From assembly GCF_023101765.2 (NCBI RefSeq), contig NC_064237.1, positions 1-64,000 on the forward strand: DNA of 64,000 bases, written 5' to 3'. The position numbers and the translations under genes were made by a program. Shown one piece after another: positions 46,275-58,600 of this stretch. Numbering within the stretch: the stretch's first letter is position 1; each line of letters opens with the position of its first letter. This DNA is from Spodoptera frugiperda (lineage: Eukaryota; Arthropoda; Insecta; Lepidoptera; Noctuidae). Below the pieces are notes generated by a model. The model was not told where the DNA came from. It did not search any database and worked only from the letters and a program-made list of their open reading frames with translations.

Positions 46275-46387
46275 TATTATAATACTGGCGAACTTGATAC
46301 CCCACTACTAGATATAGTTTTGTCGTGTAACAAGCAACACGTCTGTGATCAACTTGATTCCATCAGAATTTTGACAAGTACGAAACG
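46275..46387 (+). promoter_or_regulatory. Promoter and noncoding first exon of CYP9A-f pseudogene
   Basis: TATTATAATA (46,275-46,284) is followed by a transcribed block with ACAAGCAACACGT and CAGAATTTTGAC as in CYP9A-e, ending at donor GTAAGT (46,388). Promoter and donor look intact, so the pseudogene could still be transcribed. Confidence 0.45.
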
Positions 46388-47089
46388 GTAAGTTTTGACA
46401 CTGATTATATTATTTAGCATTGTCATTGAAAAATATCTGAATTAATATGCATGTCCACATTAATTAAGATGGTTTTACTGTGACAGTTTTTTATATCTAT
46501 TGTTGACAAATAGTATTTAATTAACTTTTTTTTATTATAAACAGTTTGTTTGCTAGCGGACACAGGTTAGTAACAGAACTGTAACTTCTGGAAACAAGAA
46601 ATGGTGTTATTTTATATTATTTTTTCGGATAATTATTGTAAATAATATGTTATTTAACTAAATGAAGTACGTACTGTACTAGCTCATTCATATTTGCGGA
46701 AGTTTGTGAACAAAAACCAGTTTATTTGAGTATCTAAGTAGCTCTACTGGTACCTACTATTAATATTCAGTAAAACATTTTAGTTGGTCATATAGAAATA
46801 GTAACGCGTGAATATTTTTATATCTGTCAGTATCTTGTATGTTTATGATAAATATGGATAAAATTATAATTAGATATATTTTATATCATGATCTTTATAT
46901 TACTGTCGGTTAGCAGATTTAAATGTGATAGATAGAACTAAGTCATTAAGCACAAAATATATGTTTAATCTATTATATCGCAAAGTACATATAATGTTGT
47001 TTATTTTACAAGCTTTTAATTAGTTACACCTGTCTTGAATTTTTTTTGTTTGCGTGTAGAGGAACCAAAAAGTCTCGTAAAAGGTACGA

Positions 47090-47185
47090 AGGTGCAGACT
47101 TTCTGGCGGGTTTACCGGGGCTCCGATTCAAATACCACTCCCTCTCGCCTCGCCTAACGCGGGAGAAGTCATTGGCTGATTTACA
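47090..47185 (-). repeat. Noctuid dispersed repeat R1 fragment in the 5' UTR intron of CYP9A-f
   Basis: On the minus strand: AATCAGCCAATGACTTCTCC, GCGTTAGGCGAGGCGAGAGG, GGAGCCCCGGTAAACCCGCC. The middle section is deleted. Confidence 0.6.
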
Positions 47186-47310
47186 TCTTAAAAAAGTCTC
47201 GTAAAGGGTAGGAACAAAATACACTATTACGATTTCTCTTTCGGTAAACAGATTTTATGAAACTGGTGTACTGCATACTAATAAGACATATGTAAACGTT
47301 ATTACAGATC

Positions 47311-50300
47311 ATGATTATCCCGCTAGTCTGGCTGGCGGTCCTTGTTACCGTGATAACGCTGTACTTCCGAAGACTGTACTCCTCCTTCAGTCGCCATGGC
47401 GTCAAGCACATCAAGCCAGTCCCGATCCTCGGCAACATGTCCAGGGTAGTCTTACGCGCTGAGCATGTCAGTGACGGACTTACAACGGTCTACAACAAGT
47501 TCCCTGAGGAAAGGTAAAATTGTTGAAACAAGATAAAGGTCCTTCTCCATAAAAGAACTGGAAACCATTAATCAGAAGACTTGGCATTTTTTTTTTTAAA
47601 TAAAGGCTCGATTGGTAGATCGACGACATTGTCAGAGTCGCGAGGAGCCAAGGGATGCTAGCAAGTGATGAATAGAAACTTTTGTTCAATTGTCGCAATC
47701 AGGATGTCTTTCAGTTAATGATGATGATGATGAATGTCCCCACTACCTGGAGACAGTTGCTTGGTCAACGGTGTTGTGAAATGTATTAATTCACTAGCAA
47801 TGTATTTTAATTGAAAATAATTCTATTCATCAGGTTCGTTGGCCGATATGAATTCATCAAGGAGTTGATTGTGGTTCGTGACCTGGAGCTGATTAAAAAG
47901 ATGACCGTGAAAGACTTCGAGCACTTCCTCGACCACCGGCCCTTGTTAGGCAACAGCGAGTCCTACTTCTCCAGGAACCTCTTCTCTTTAAGAGGTATGT
48001 ACTCGTAAAACAATCATCTTTACAAACAGCTCTTGATTTTTTGCCAGTGTTATAAAGTAAATTAGACTTCTTACTGTCGATGTTTAGAAGAAGTCGTTTT
48101 GAGTGCTGATAAAAAAGAATAGAATATTTCTCGTCTTGAGGGCAAGCTTTGATAGGATGATAAATAATACTAACAATCCTTTTCAAACAATTACAGGTCA
48201 GGAATGGAAGGACATGCGCTCCACGCTAAGTCCAGCGTTCACAAGCTCCAAGATGCGGCTGATGGTACCATTCATGGTGGAGGTCGGAGACCAGATGATG
48301 CAATCACTACATAAAATAATAAAAGAATCAAAGAGTAAGTTCGTTTTTTTTGGTAATCATCATCATACCGAGATGCGGTTTTGGTCGCCAATTAAATTAA
48401 TTTTCTCAGCTTGACCTATGTTTTCTTATACATAATTTTACTGGTTTGAAATTGAACAGAGTAATTTATTTTTTCGTGAGACGTAACTAACGGTATTAAC
48501 ATTAACAAAAACCAGTGAAAAAATATCATAACAACAGAGATATTGAAAAATTTTAACGGGCTTGTGAAAAAACCTCATGTTCTTCTTTACAGGTGGTTCC
48601 ATAGATGTGGAATGCAAAGACTTGACAACCCGCTACGCCAACGATGTGATTGCGTCCTGTGCCTTTGGTCTGAAGGTGGACTCCCACAATGACAAAAACA
48701 ACAGCTTCTATAAACTTGGAAAGGAGACTTCTACCTTTAATTTCCCTCAGATTATCAAGTCCTTCATGCTTGCTAATGTACCAGAAATAGCTAAGGTACT
48801 AATATGTTAAATAATTAATCATAAGAAAAAATATTTGCGTAGTCACTGTTTGTGTTTTGTAAGGAATTATGTTTTTGTGCATGTTTTTATTAATATCAGT
48901 AAAGCTCGTGACTTTGCCGCAATATTAGCGTAATCTACGTTTTAGACTACAAATAATAAAATTAGATATAATTTATTTACAGAAAGATAATAGCATTATG
49001 GCGATGAATATAAAATCTGATAATGCTGTCTCGTGAAACACTTATCTTTTGATTCGTAATATCTCTGTTGGACAATCTGGTATTTTGTTTCTATGCCAAT
49101 AGGTGTGATACGGTATCGGTGTAAAAAGAAAAAAAGGTCTGAACATCCTTTTACTCATAAATAAGTATAATTAAATTAGATTGGATTATAATAATATCAC
49201 TAGTAATGTTTGACATTTCACACATAAAAATGACAGGTTTAAAAATCCTGTTTAACAAGTATTAGACACTTACCCAAATCCACATGTAAATATTAATTGT
49301 CTCAAGGTGCCAATATGTAGATTGTTACTTCCGTATATATTTTGCTGTTTTTAACGAACACACATATTTTTATCTTATGTACCTACTTAAATCTATTTTT
49401 GATTTCTGTTACAGCTTTTAAAGTTGGATTTCCTCTCGGAGTCATGAAAGAAGGCATTTAAATCTCTGGTCTTGGACACAATGGAAAACCGAGAGTTGAA
49501 GAATATTATCAGACCAGACATGATACACTTATTAATGGAAGCCAAGAAAGGTACAAACATGAAAATATCAAATACCTAGTAAATATATTGATAAAAAACA
49601 ACATAATAATAAGAATTACACTTTGATTCCAGGCAAACTGACTCACGAAGATATTAAGTCCAATGATGTGGCTGCTGGATTTGCTACTGTAACGGAATCA
49701 GCTGTGGGGAAGAAAGATATAAATAGAGGTGTGTATGTTGTTGCTTATATCCCTGTACCGGTGTACCCTACTCCTACCTTATATCATTGTTAATGAAGGA
49801 TTGAAAGGAGAACATAATAGACACGCTTTTGATCAAAATGGGAAAATGGGATCCATCAACGAAACTTTGACTGGTTAACACAAAGGTGGTGGAAAGGGCA
49901 CAGAAAATTAAATAGAACTGGGGTCCGATATATATAACAGTGTGTCCTTAAAAGTAAAAATTATACATCGATCAACATACATGTCAATCACAAGTCAATA
50001 TGCAAGTACCTACATAATATCTGTAGGTAGTTATACAGTCTTTTAATATTGAGATAAACTATTTGACAGAAGTTAAAAAAATATGAATTATGATAATTTC
50101 ATGTTAATTTATAATACATTCGTATGTATTGGTACTCGTTATGTAAACAAACAATATCTTAATGGTATAATGACGGAGGTGTTATGATTGTAAAAAACAT
50201 GTAGTAGATCAGCACTGGTATATCTCCAATTATAATATACACCAACTGTGTAGTAATATTTAGATTGTGACCATGTGACCTAATATTTAAATTTCAGTAT

Positions 50301-50519
50301 GGACTGATGAAGACCTCGTGGCTCAAGCAGTGCTCTTCTTCATTGCTGGATTTGAAACTGTCTCATCAGGCATGTCGTTCCTACTCCACGAGCTTGCCAT
50401 GAACCCTGACGTCCAGGAGCGGCTGGCGCAGGAGATCAAGGAGGTTGACGCCAAGAACGGCGGCAAGTTCGATTTCACCTCCATACAGAACATGGTGTAT
50501 ATGGATATGGTGGTGTCAG
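47311..50519 (+). pseudogene. CYP9A: CYP9A-f: CYP9A pseudogene, nonsense in exon 5 and no exons 8-10
   Basis: Seven recognisable coding exons: 47311-47513, 47834-47994, 48197-48334, 48593-48795, 49415-49550, 49633-49728, 50298-50519, with the same lengths and phases as the working copies. Exon 5 has TGA at 49,445-49,447 (codon 246), where d and e have TCA and b has TGC, so one C-to-G change stops the protein before the I-helix. After exon 7 (I-helix AGFET and ending at a normal donor) there is no exon 8, 9 or 10: no ExxR, PERF or haem-cysteine sequence is found anywhere downstream to 60 kb. The product could not bind haem. Exons 1-4, 6 and 7 are hardly decayed and no frameshift was seen, so the loss looks recent. 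The truncation falls in intron 7; the missing exons may have been deleted or moved by a rearrangement (see findings). Assembly error is also possible. Confidence 0.9.
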
Positions 50520-51519
50520 GTGAGACGAAAAATGTGACTGTAAAGACATTAGTTGTAAAAAGTTGCGGTGGGTATTTTTGGCAAGACGCTCAGCACACCT
50601 ACGCTTATACAGCTCGCACGATATTTATCTCTGTTACGTTCGTGTTAGAGTTAAATTTCCGTTGCTGTAATGCATTGTGCGATTATTTTAAATTCTCAAC
50701 ATGTCTGAATTAATGCGTTCCAGGTACTGTCCGTAGTTGCGTACGTAAACAACAGAACGGAGAGATTTCTTTAATTTATGTCTTCCATACAGTTTCGTTA
50801 ACCGCAAGGTTGATGGACACTTGTAAATTGAACCAATTATCAACAAACTGTTAAAATATACTGTATGCTGTAAATAATAAATACCAATATTGTCCGAAAC
50901 GTGACCTTTCTTTCCTTTCTTTCCTTCTTATTTCACATTATAGATTGATATTTGCAAAAAATGAGAGCTGTGTTAACAATAATAGTAGTTCTTTCAATCA
51001 GACAGTAATGACATGGCAACTAAAACATGTTGTGGTGTGATGTGTCGGCTACAGTCACGAACAGTTCGCTATTTCGAGGGAAAGTACTTTAAACCATATT
51101 TCAAAGATAGTTCTCATGTGCTTACGGTCTATTGAAGCTTGAACATTGTGTTGCTATGCTCTAAGATCCGGAAGATAAACTATTTTACGTCTAAACTTCT
51201 CAGAAATACAGTAAAGCGATGGAGACGCCAAAATTTTTGGAACCAAATAAATCGTGTCACGAATTGCAATATTAGCATATTAATTAACATAATCGAATAC
51301 AATAGTGGAACGAAACGGATGCTTTAAACCAGACGTTAGGACTTCCGAGAAAATGTAAATTAGTCGGACCGAGGTACGTAGGATCACATGTTCCACACAC
51401 AAAGTAACAAATACTCCAGTCTCTAATATCAGTAAACTATCACTGGCATAATAACAATGCATTTTATTCATATTGACTGATTGTGGTTCCATTTTCAACT
51501 GTTTAAAATTCGAACAGCG

Positions 51520-51556
51520 CGGGCGCGGCTCACGTGCTGCCATTTTTTACAAACAC
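51520..51556. promoter_or_regulatory. CpG-rich block with an E-box and a YY1/Pho-like motif
   Basis: GCGCGGGCGCGGCTCACGTG gives a CACGTG E-box. It is followed by CTGCCATTTTT, the reverse complement of an AANATGGCNGC motif. This resembles a TATA-less promoter on the minus strand; no gene has been tied to it. Confidence 0.3.
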
Positions 51557-52545
51557 CTTGAATCCAGTTTGCGTCATCATCCATCGCTCTGTTTTCACAA
51601 AACTCGGATACTACAAAACAAAGCAAGTTTAGTTTAATAGTTTAGTTTGTAATTACTGATAACATTATGTCACAACTTAACCTAAAGGTCTGATTACATT
51701 CATTACGTGTTCGCTGATAAGTGATGAGAAATTAGGGTCACAAAATAATTTGTCATATTGTTGGATCGGGTCGAAAATTTAAGTGACGTCGATCGTATAA
51801 TCTGCGATCTTTCGATACCAAAGTGTTCTGATAGCGATGATACCGATATCTTTGTGTTTACTATTTTATTTCACGTTTTCCTCAAGCTGTCTCGCTCTAG
51901 CGCGGGCGCGCGCGGGCGCGGCGGACTGCGCTTTAATTGCTTCAGTGAACGGTATTTACATCGTGACCCGTATTTTTGCAATAAAGTAGCGTCATAACGT
52001 GTTACATTCACACTTTCAGGGTTTACTAGCGAGGGTTGTGGTACTTCGGTGTTTGCTTGCGGTTGTATTAATCAGAAATACCTGAGTTCTGCAAATATTG
52101 TGCTCACTGCACACACAGTGCAACGTATCGGTGGACAGTGCCGTCGTACACTCGTCCCCGTACACAACGCCTACCTGCCCGTTGCCAGGATTGTTTACTA
52201 TGTCATTTATCACATAAACGTGTGCTCAAAGTAGATATTGTTTTGATTCATTTCTGAGAACGAGTTTTGAATAAATAAACCTGTTTTTGTTCTCTAATTT
52301 GCTACTTATTTTGCTCCTAAAAAACAGTAACACGTAGAAGCGCTAATCATGTAGTTGCGCGTGATTCACATTATTGACAAAGATAAGGCCGCGTAGTGCC
52401 GGGACTATTAGGTGATGTAATCAATGATCGGAGAATAAACACGCCTCGATTTTTTATTAAATAATAGTAAATAGCAGTTAGCGGTCACATTGACCCGCGA
52501 AAATATTGAAATAAACATGAGTGTGGACGTCACCTTACGTTCGTT

Positions 52546-52611
52546 CAGATCGGCGCACGCGCCTGCGATCGCTTCGTACGTCGCGGGTCAATCATGAAAA
52601 ACGTCTTTCAG
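52546..52611 (+). other. Possible first exon: initiator, CpG-rich leader, short coding start, splice donor
   Basis: GTTCAGATC (initiator-like) starts a CpG-rich leader that reaches ATG at 52,594. Six codons (MKNVFQ) are followed by CAG|GTAAAA. A GACGTCACC element lies about 20 bases upstream of the leader. It is only a pattern match and no continuing exon was found. Confidence 0.2.
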
Positions 52612-55379
52612 GTAAAATGGAACATTTTCCACCATGTTGCCGTTACAAAATTGCATCGTAAAAAGCAATGAACCACGACTCGACATGCCAGGAAGACTGT
52701 TACGTTACGCTCGACTCAACAGAAAAAAGATATAAAAAATCAAACGCAAAATGTAGATACCGATTGACGACTCCACGGCGACGCTACACGGTGTAGCTGT
52801 TCGTAAGGAAAATGTCTAAACTCTGCCGCGATAACATCGGATTAAGATCATTTCGTCCACGTGTATCTATTGACAATATTATCCTTATTTATATCAATAG
52901 TAAATAACTTTTCAAAGACCGCGTGCCTTTGTTTTTATACATTGTTAGTTTCTCGGTAACTTTATTAAATAAACTGCATAATACATTATTCTATGTCATA
53001 CATATGCATGTGACTGCATAATGCCACTGGATTCTCACACGCCACAAATTTAATCAATATTCATATTTTCAGATGCAAAATTTTTCTCAATCAATTTTCC
53101 TTATTACTTGATAATTTTTGATAATCAACATATTAAATTGATGTGACGTAGTTCATAATCCCGTTACAAAAACTAGTCATTATTAATGAAGTTGATTTAC
53201 ATAAGTGTCGGTGGCACACGTCACAGCGCGTTTACGTAGCACGTAACGCAGGTGTCGCTGTGTGCGTGCGGTGTGGCTGTGTGGGTAAATCGGCCGCTGG
53301 GGAATCCCGACGTGCAAAATACTTGTATCTACGAGTAGGTACGTTTTAAGAAGTCGTAGGGGAGAGTGTATCAGTTTTTATATAATAATTAAACATATAT
53401 AATGACCTTATCATTTCAACGCGAATTTTTAATAACTATAGGTTATGTTAATATTTAGTTTCCGTGTTTACATTTTGTTCATAGCAGACTGTGAGGTGAC
53501 GATCGTTTCTCATGCCTATGTACATAAGTAAGTATGTAATCACAGATTCGACTGTGTAATTGTGTGTGTCACGGTACAACGGTGGAGTCTTGGCAACGAC
53601 TTTACTTTTCAAATATTATCTCACCGTACATTCTGCACAATGTTTCTGCTCGTTACTGCTACTGAAGTGACCACAGAGTCGGATTAACTTTCACTCCTAG
53701 TTTGTTGCGCAAATCTTTGGATAGAAATGTATTTTGGCTAAATAAATAGAATTGTCTAAGAGAAAAATAATAAGTCTGGAGGATGAATTAGTATACTATT
53801 GTTTTGTAGTAATGGGTTGATATTCCAAAGTGAATTCATCTCCTAACAAAACATATCAAACTACTTTCACTTTGATATCGTTAAAAAACCATTTGCTTAT
53901 ATTACGTTCCTGCTCACTCTCACAACAATTTAGTTAGACACAAGTATCTATAGGTACTCGTACTTTCCCAGCATTTTTTCATCCTTTAAGGCCCGGCAGC
54001 TATCTAAGACGCCCTCTACTAATTATGTTAAAAGGAACAACACAACCCTTTCTACTTGAGCTCAAGTAAATACTCATTTACTAGCAAAACAGTAGCGTAA
54101 AAACAAAGACATAGCCAGAGAAAAAAATCCTGCACAAGACACTGTCCTCCCCGGAAGAAGGGGGCCTTACTAATCAATATAATAGAGCCACTATGAGAAA
54201 AAATACATATATATACGCACCAGAGGCTGGTACACGCGAAATGACGCTCTACGTATATACGGTTAAGGTACATAATGGTGGGAGTAGGCAGCACGAGGCT
54301 GCCCTAGTTATAAATAGATTTTCACGAAAAAGAAATGTTACAGGGAATTTGGTGCAAACCGGGCACAGAGTAATGAATCGTACAGAGAGCGCTATGCAAC
54401 ATTGTTGTTTTTATAATGTGGTCAATTTATTTTTACCCATATGTGATGTGATGGTAGGTTTTTCAGAAATGCTATTTAAATAATTATCTAAGGAAAATTT
54501 TTCATAATATGAAAATATAACAATTTTATACTAAAAATATATCAGTTTATCCCGTTATGTCATTCGTATTTAAATTTAATGACCAGCATTGGTACTAATA
54601 TAGCTTTTAACAGATATTCGCGCTGAAACAACAACACAGCGTTGCTAATTGCCCGTATTATTTAAAGTTACAATTTATCATATTTATAGTTGTTTTCATG
54701 AGAATATTAATATATATATTGGAGCATTACGTCAATGTGATACCTATACAATATTAATTAGTGGTGTAAATATAATAATATTGTACTAATTGGCTACAAC
54801 AGCGATGTGTAAACAGTGCTTAGTTTTTTTTTTTTTGTAACAAGGTCAAAAGATTAGGGCTTATCTTCACACATATGGGTCGCAGCCTTTACGACCTCTC
54901 GTTATGGTTTTTTATTGTGAAAAAACTAATTTATTTGTACTCCTTGATAAAAGTTCAGTAGAAACAATAAAGTCCGTAATTAAAGGGCGTTATCAGTAAA
55001 CGCCAAATTTGGTATTAATGATTTAATTATAAAAAGTATTCCCTTTTTACTGATATGTAATGTTTCTTTTGTTCGTTAACTGGACCTGATAACGAGTGGA
55101 TATCTTTCGACAAAAAATACTTTATTTTATCCCCAACTGTTAATAACTACCAATATTCAGAAGTTCACGTGTTAATTGAAATTAAAAAATAATATCCACG
55201 CTATAATTTATCAGAAAAGTACCTACAAATCTAGATAACGCAGAAAACTTAGTAATTTGTTCTAAACTGATGAAAACGTAATGTATAATGCTCATTAAAA
55301 TTATATCTGAGATCGCAACAAGACTTTGCTGAGAATTTATCATAATGATGATAAAGTAAATAGGAATAAAAAAATATAA

Positions 55380-55660
55380 TGTCGGTGTTCTCTGTGACGT
55401 CGGTACACGCGCTCTAATTTCTCTGGACCACACTCACAGACGCAATTAAGTCGCGTACACGAGCTGTCGGGGAGCGAGGGAGGCTGGGTGGCTGCACGAG
55501 TAAACCTCCCCCGAGAGTGGGAGAGTGCGGGGCGGGAGAAAAAATGCGCGTGGAACGAGAGAAAAAGAAAAACGCGAAAAGCGGAAACAAGTTCCCGCGA
55601 CACGTGACTGTAGGCTTCCCGGGAACGTCGCCATGGCAACGGTCAGGGCTGCTGCGTAAA
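55380..55660. promoter_or_regulatory. CpG-rich promoter-like island
   Basis: About 280 bases rich in CpG, containing an E-box CACGTG (near 55,600), GTTCCCGCGA (E2F-like) and a perfect X-box. Strand and target gene are not known. Confidence 0.35.
55627..55640 (+). promoter_or_regulatory. RFX X-box motif
   Basis: GTCGCCATGGCAAC fits the X-box consensus GTHNYYATRRNAAC at every position. RFX factors bind this motif, chiefly upstream of ciliary and sensory-neuron genes. Its location in a CpG-rich block supports function, but no nearby target gene is recognised. Confidence 0.4.
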
Positions 55661-58600
55661 TACGCCACTCTTTGTCGACAGCATGCAATTGCTTCGGTTT
55701 TTTCTCGCGTAATCTGCGTTGTTTTGTTTCTCGGAACTTTATTGTTGAGCACCAATGTTTGGGGTTTATTTTTACTCTTTTATATAAAAATAATAGACGT
55801 CATATAGTCAACTTCAATAAGATGACTACACTATATTAGCACATGCAAAAACCAAACTTGTTGTTTAAGAAATAAGAACTGAAATTGCATGCATAATTTG
55901 AAGACTATTTCGTTGTATAAATGACCTCAAGAGTGACACGGAGATCAAGTTAGACTAGCATATGTCATTAGTGGACTAACTGTATGTACTTAGTTTGTAG
56001 AAACGTTACACAACGCTTTGTTGCTCATTTAGTGTTCTAAAGCTTTTATTTTACTTTATGTTTTGCCATTTAAATGACCTGTATAAACATTTGCCATTGT
56101 ATTAATTCGTCATCTTTGTGTACAAGAGCTCAGCGCCGTGTCGTGTCAACAAACAAAGAGAAATCTTCCAACAGAATCGAACACAAAAATAATTCTCAAT
56201 CCCCAGTATCCAATTACAACATCCGTGAGACCTCTAAATTAATAACTACCCTAAGAAAAGTAAGCAAAACATTTTTCTTCGGGTATTTTATCGATAAAAA
56301 TAGGCGAACGGTCCACGTGTATCCCAGCAAAGTAACCGGAAGCTCGCACCGGCCTTGGCGGTGCGTAGCAACCCCGGAAGAAAAAGAAAAAATCTATAAT
56401 AGTACTACGGTGCAGGCGGGGGGCGCCCTAGTTGCGGCCCGGCCACCCTCGCGGCAGCCATGTACCGCGGCCGACTACATCTACTCTCGCCTCATAACAC
56501 GCAACTTTCGACAACTGCTGAGATGCACTCGTGTTGATCAACTCGACACTAACAGTTTACAGAACGAGTCGCGGACTGCTCGCGCCGCCCGCCGCCTGTC
56601 TGCAGCATCGTCTGAACAACTTTGGAACTTTTCTTGTAATCTATCCACTTACATAATTAAATCGTTACACGTTCCGCCAAAACGTACGTACTTGAAGGGT
56701 CAACGAATTTACTATGTACCTCCGCAGTATTTCTGATTATTGGAGGCAAATTCTGAGAAAAGCCGAGGAAAACGCGTGGGAAAGCAGGGTTCCCGGAATC
56801 CGTACCATTATAAGTGGGTACATTTTTGTGATACTTATCAAAGCGGCACGAGTAAAATTTTTTTTCTACTGCTGAAAGGGCGTATCTGATGAAATTGTTT
56901 GATAGGGAAAAGATATTTATTTAATGGAAATAAGGTTTAATATTCAATGCAATGCGTTTTGTTTACTCGATAACTAGTACGGTGGTACAGGTGCTATTAA
57001 TGAAGATGGTGTTTGTGGTGTAGAATGAAATGCAAGCGTTACAGATGCACGTCTGTAAAGTTTAACGCAAGATTGCTTGTTAACGTTTAACCAGTTGTGA
57101 CCAAAAAACCGCGAGGTCGCGACACGGGAGACAAAAACACGCGCTCGTAAAATACAATAACACAAACAAAAAACTAAATCTGTAGACATCAATAAACAAA
57201 GAGGCAGGGAGGAGCTCGCCACAGTATTGTTACAATAGTAACACGCGTTCAAGCTGCAGTACTAGTAACGTAATATTACATTATTCATAATTTTTGTTAA
57301 ATTTGATAACATTAGTGTTAAACCATAACGTGTTGATATTATGATTGATTCCGCTGTGATTGTAACATCGTGACTGGTTTTAATTAACGATGTAGTTTTT
57401 AGTTCGTTATTTCGATGAATTTATCATAATACTGTACATATTGCATATCCAAAGCTAATTTCAATAATTTGACTCGGTGGGGCATTATGTCAATCAAATT
57501 TAATAGAACATGTATTACTGATGGTAGGAGTAATACATTATGTAGGTAGACAAGGAATAAGGATTTTACATTAATACTGATTCGTGTTTCTCTTTCGTTC
57601 TGCAGACAATGAAGAACTACAAGTATCAAATATCAAATTTAAAATATCTAATGTGTTGATTGCTTGCTTTATTACATTTATTACGCTCCTATGACTCAGT
57701 CCACTATTAGATTGCCAATTTGGCAGTCGGTTATTGCATTTCATTTAGTATGAATGGTCAGTTTAGCATAATTGTGACTTGGAATTCCCCAGTAGTGCTG
57801 TTATCTTTATTGTACTAGACGTGTGTTGATCTTTGACTTATTTATCAACTCGACCTGACTCTGGGTCAGTCGCATGTAATTGTATGTAAGATTTTACAAT
57901 TGATACATTATTAGCATGAATTAAGTAATCAATTTGTAGGTACCTATTATAAAGTTTAGGAAATTGTTACTTAACGCTCGGTCTTTTTTATTTCTAAGTA
58001 TCTATTCTATGCGAATCATTAAAAGTTATAATTATAAATATTTGATTAGTAAACATGAAGTCAGCATTAATGATTGTTAAGTGAATTTGCATTAAATTCT
58101 AAGGCTGGGAATGCTGTGGCGGCGACAGCGGTGCTGATACGTTATTATATGCCTTATTACGCCACATTACGAGCAATAATTGCTTCCGTTTATACTTGTC
58201 AATAAATGTAGTGCAACAACATTCTTGTGTACTGCTCTATTAGATCTAGTCGTGTGACAGTATTTATAACTCCATTCACAATGAAGCCGCGCCTCGCTTT
58301 GTTTACATCGTCCGTAAATCGCCTCCGCTTGTACCACTATAGTTCTATCCTAAATCTAGTTAAACCTACACAGAAACCGGTTGGGAGATCTTCAGGCCAC
58401 CTCGGACGAGCAATAAAAACTGCACACAGTCGTACTTAATGATAATACTAGTGTTAGTGTATATTACTGTGGTGACCTTTGGGATCGTTGTAAAGATGGT
58501 ACTTCATACTGTGGACTGTTTCTATGCTCAAAGAAAACTTCTACACATCTTACGCTATAATTGAAACTTGCTTTCTGATTAATATATTAATCCGCAAATT

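Noticed and set aside
51280..51543. An 87-codon minus-strand frame starting in a CpG-rich block
   Set aside because: Good start context but no domain and no splice-linked continuation; kept only as a promoter-like block.
54193..54483. A 96-codon plus-strand frame
   Set aside because: No domain, repeat-like surroundings, no splice signals that fit a gene.
56074..56736. A 220-codon plus-strand open frame
   Set aside because: It has no recognisable domain and passes from AT-rich into CpG-rich DNA with abrupt composition change; the openness of the second half is explained by low stop density in GC-rich sequence. It looks like promoter or leader DNA rather than a protein.
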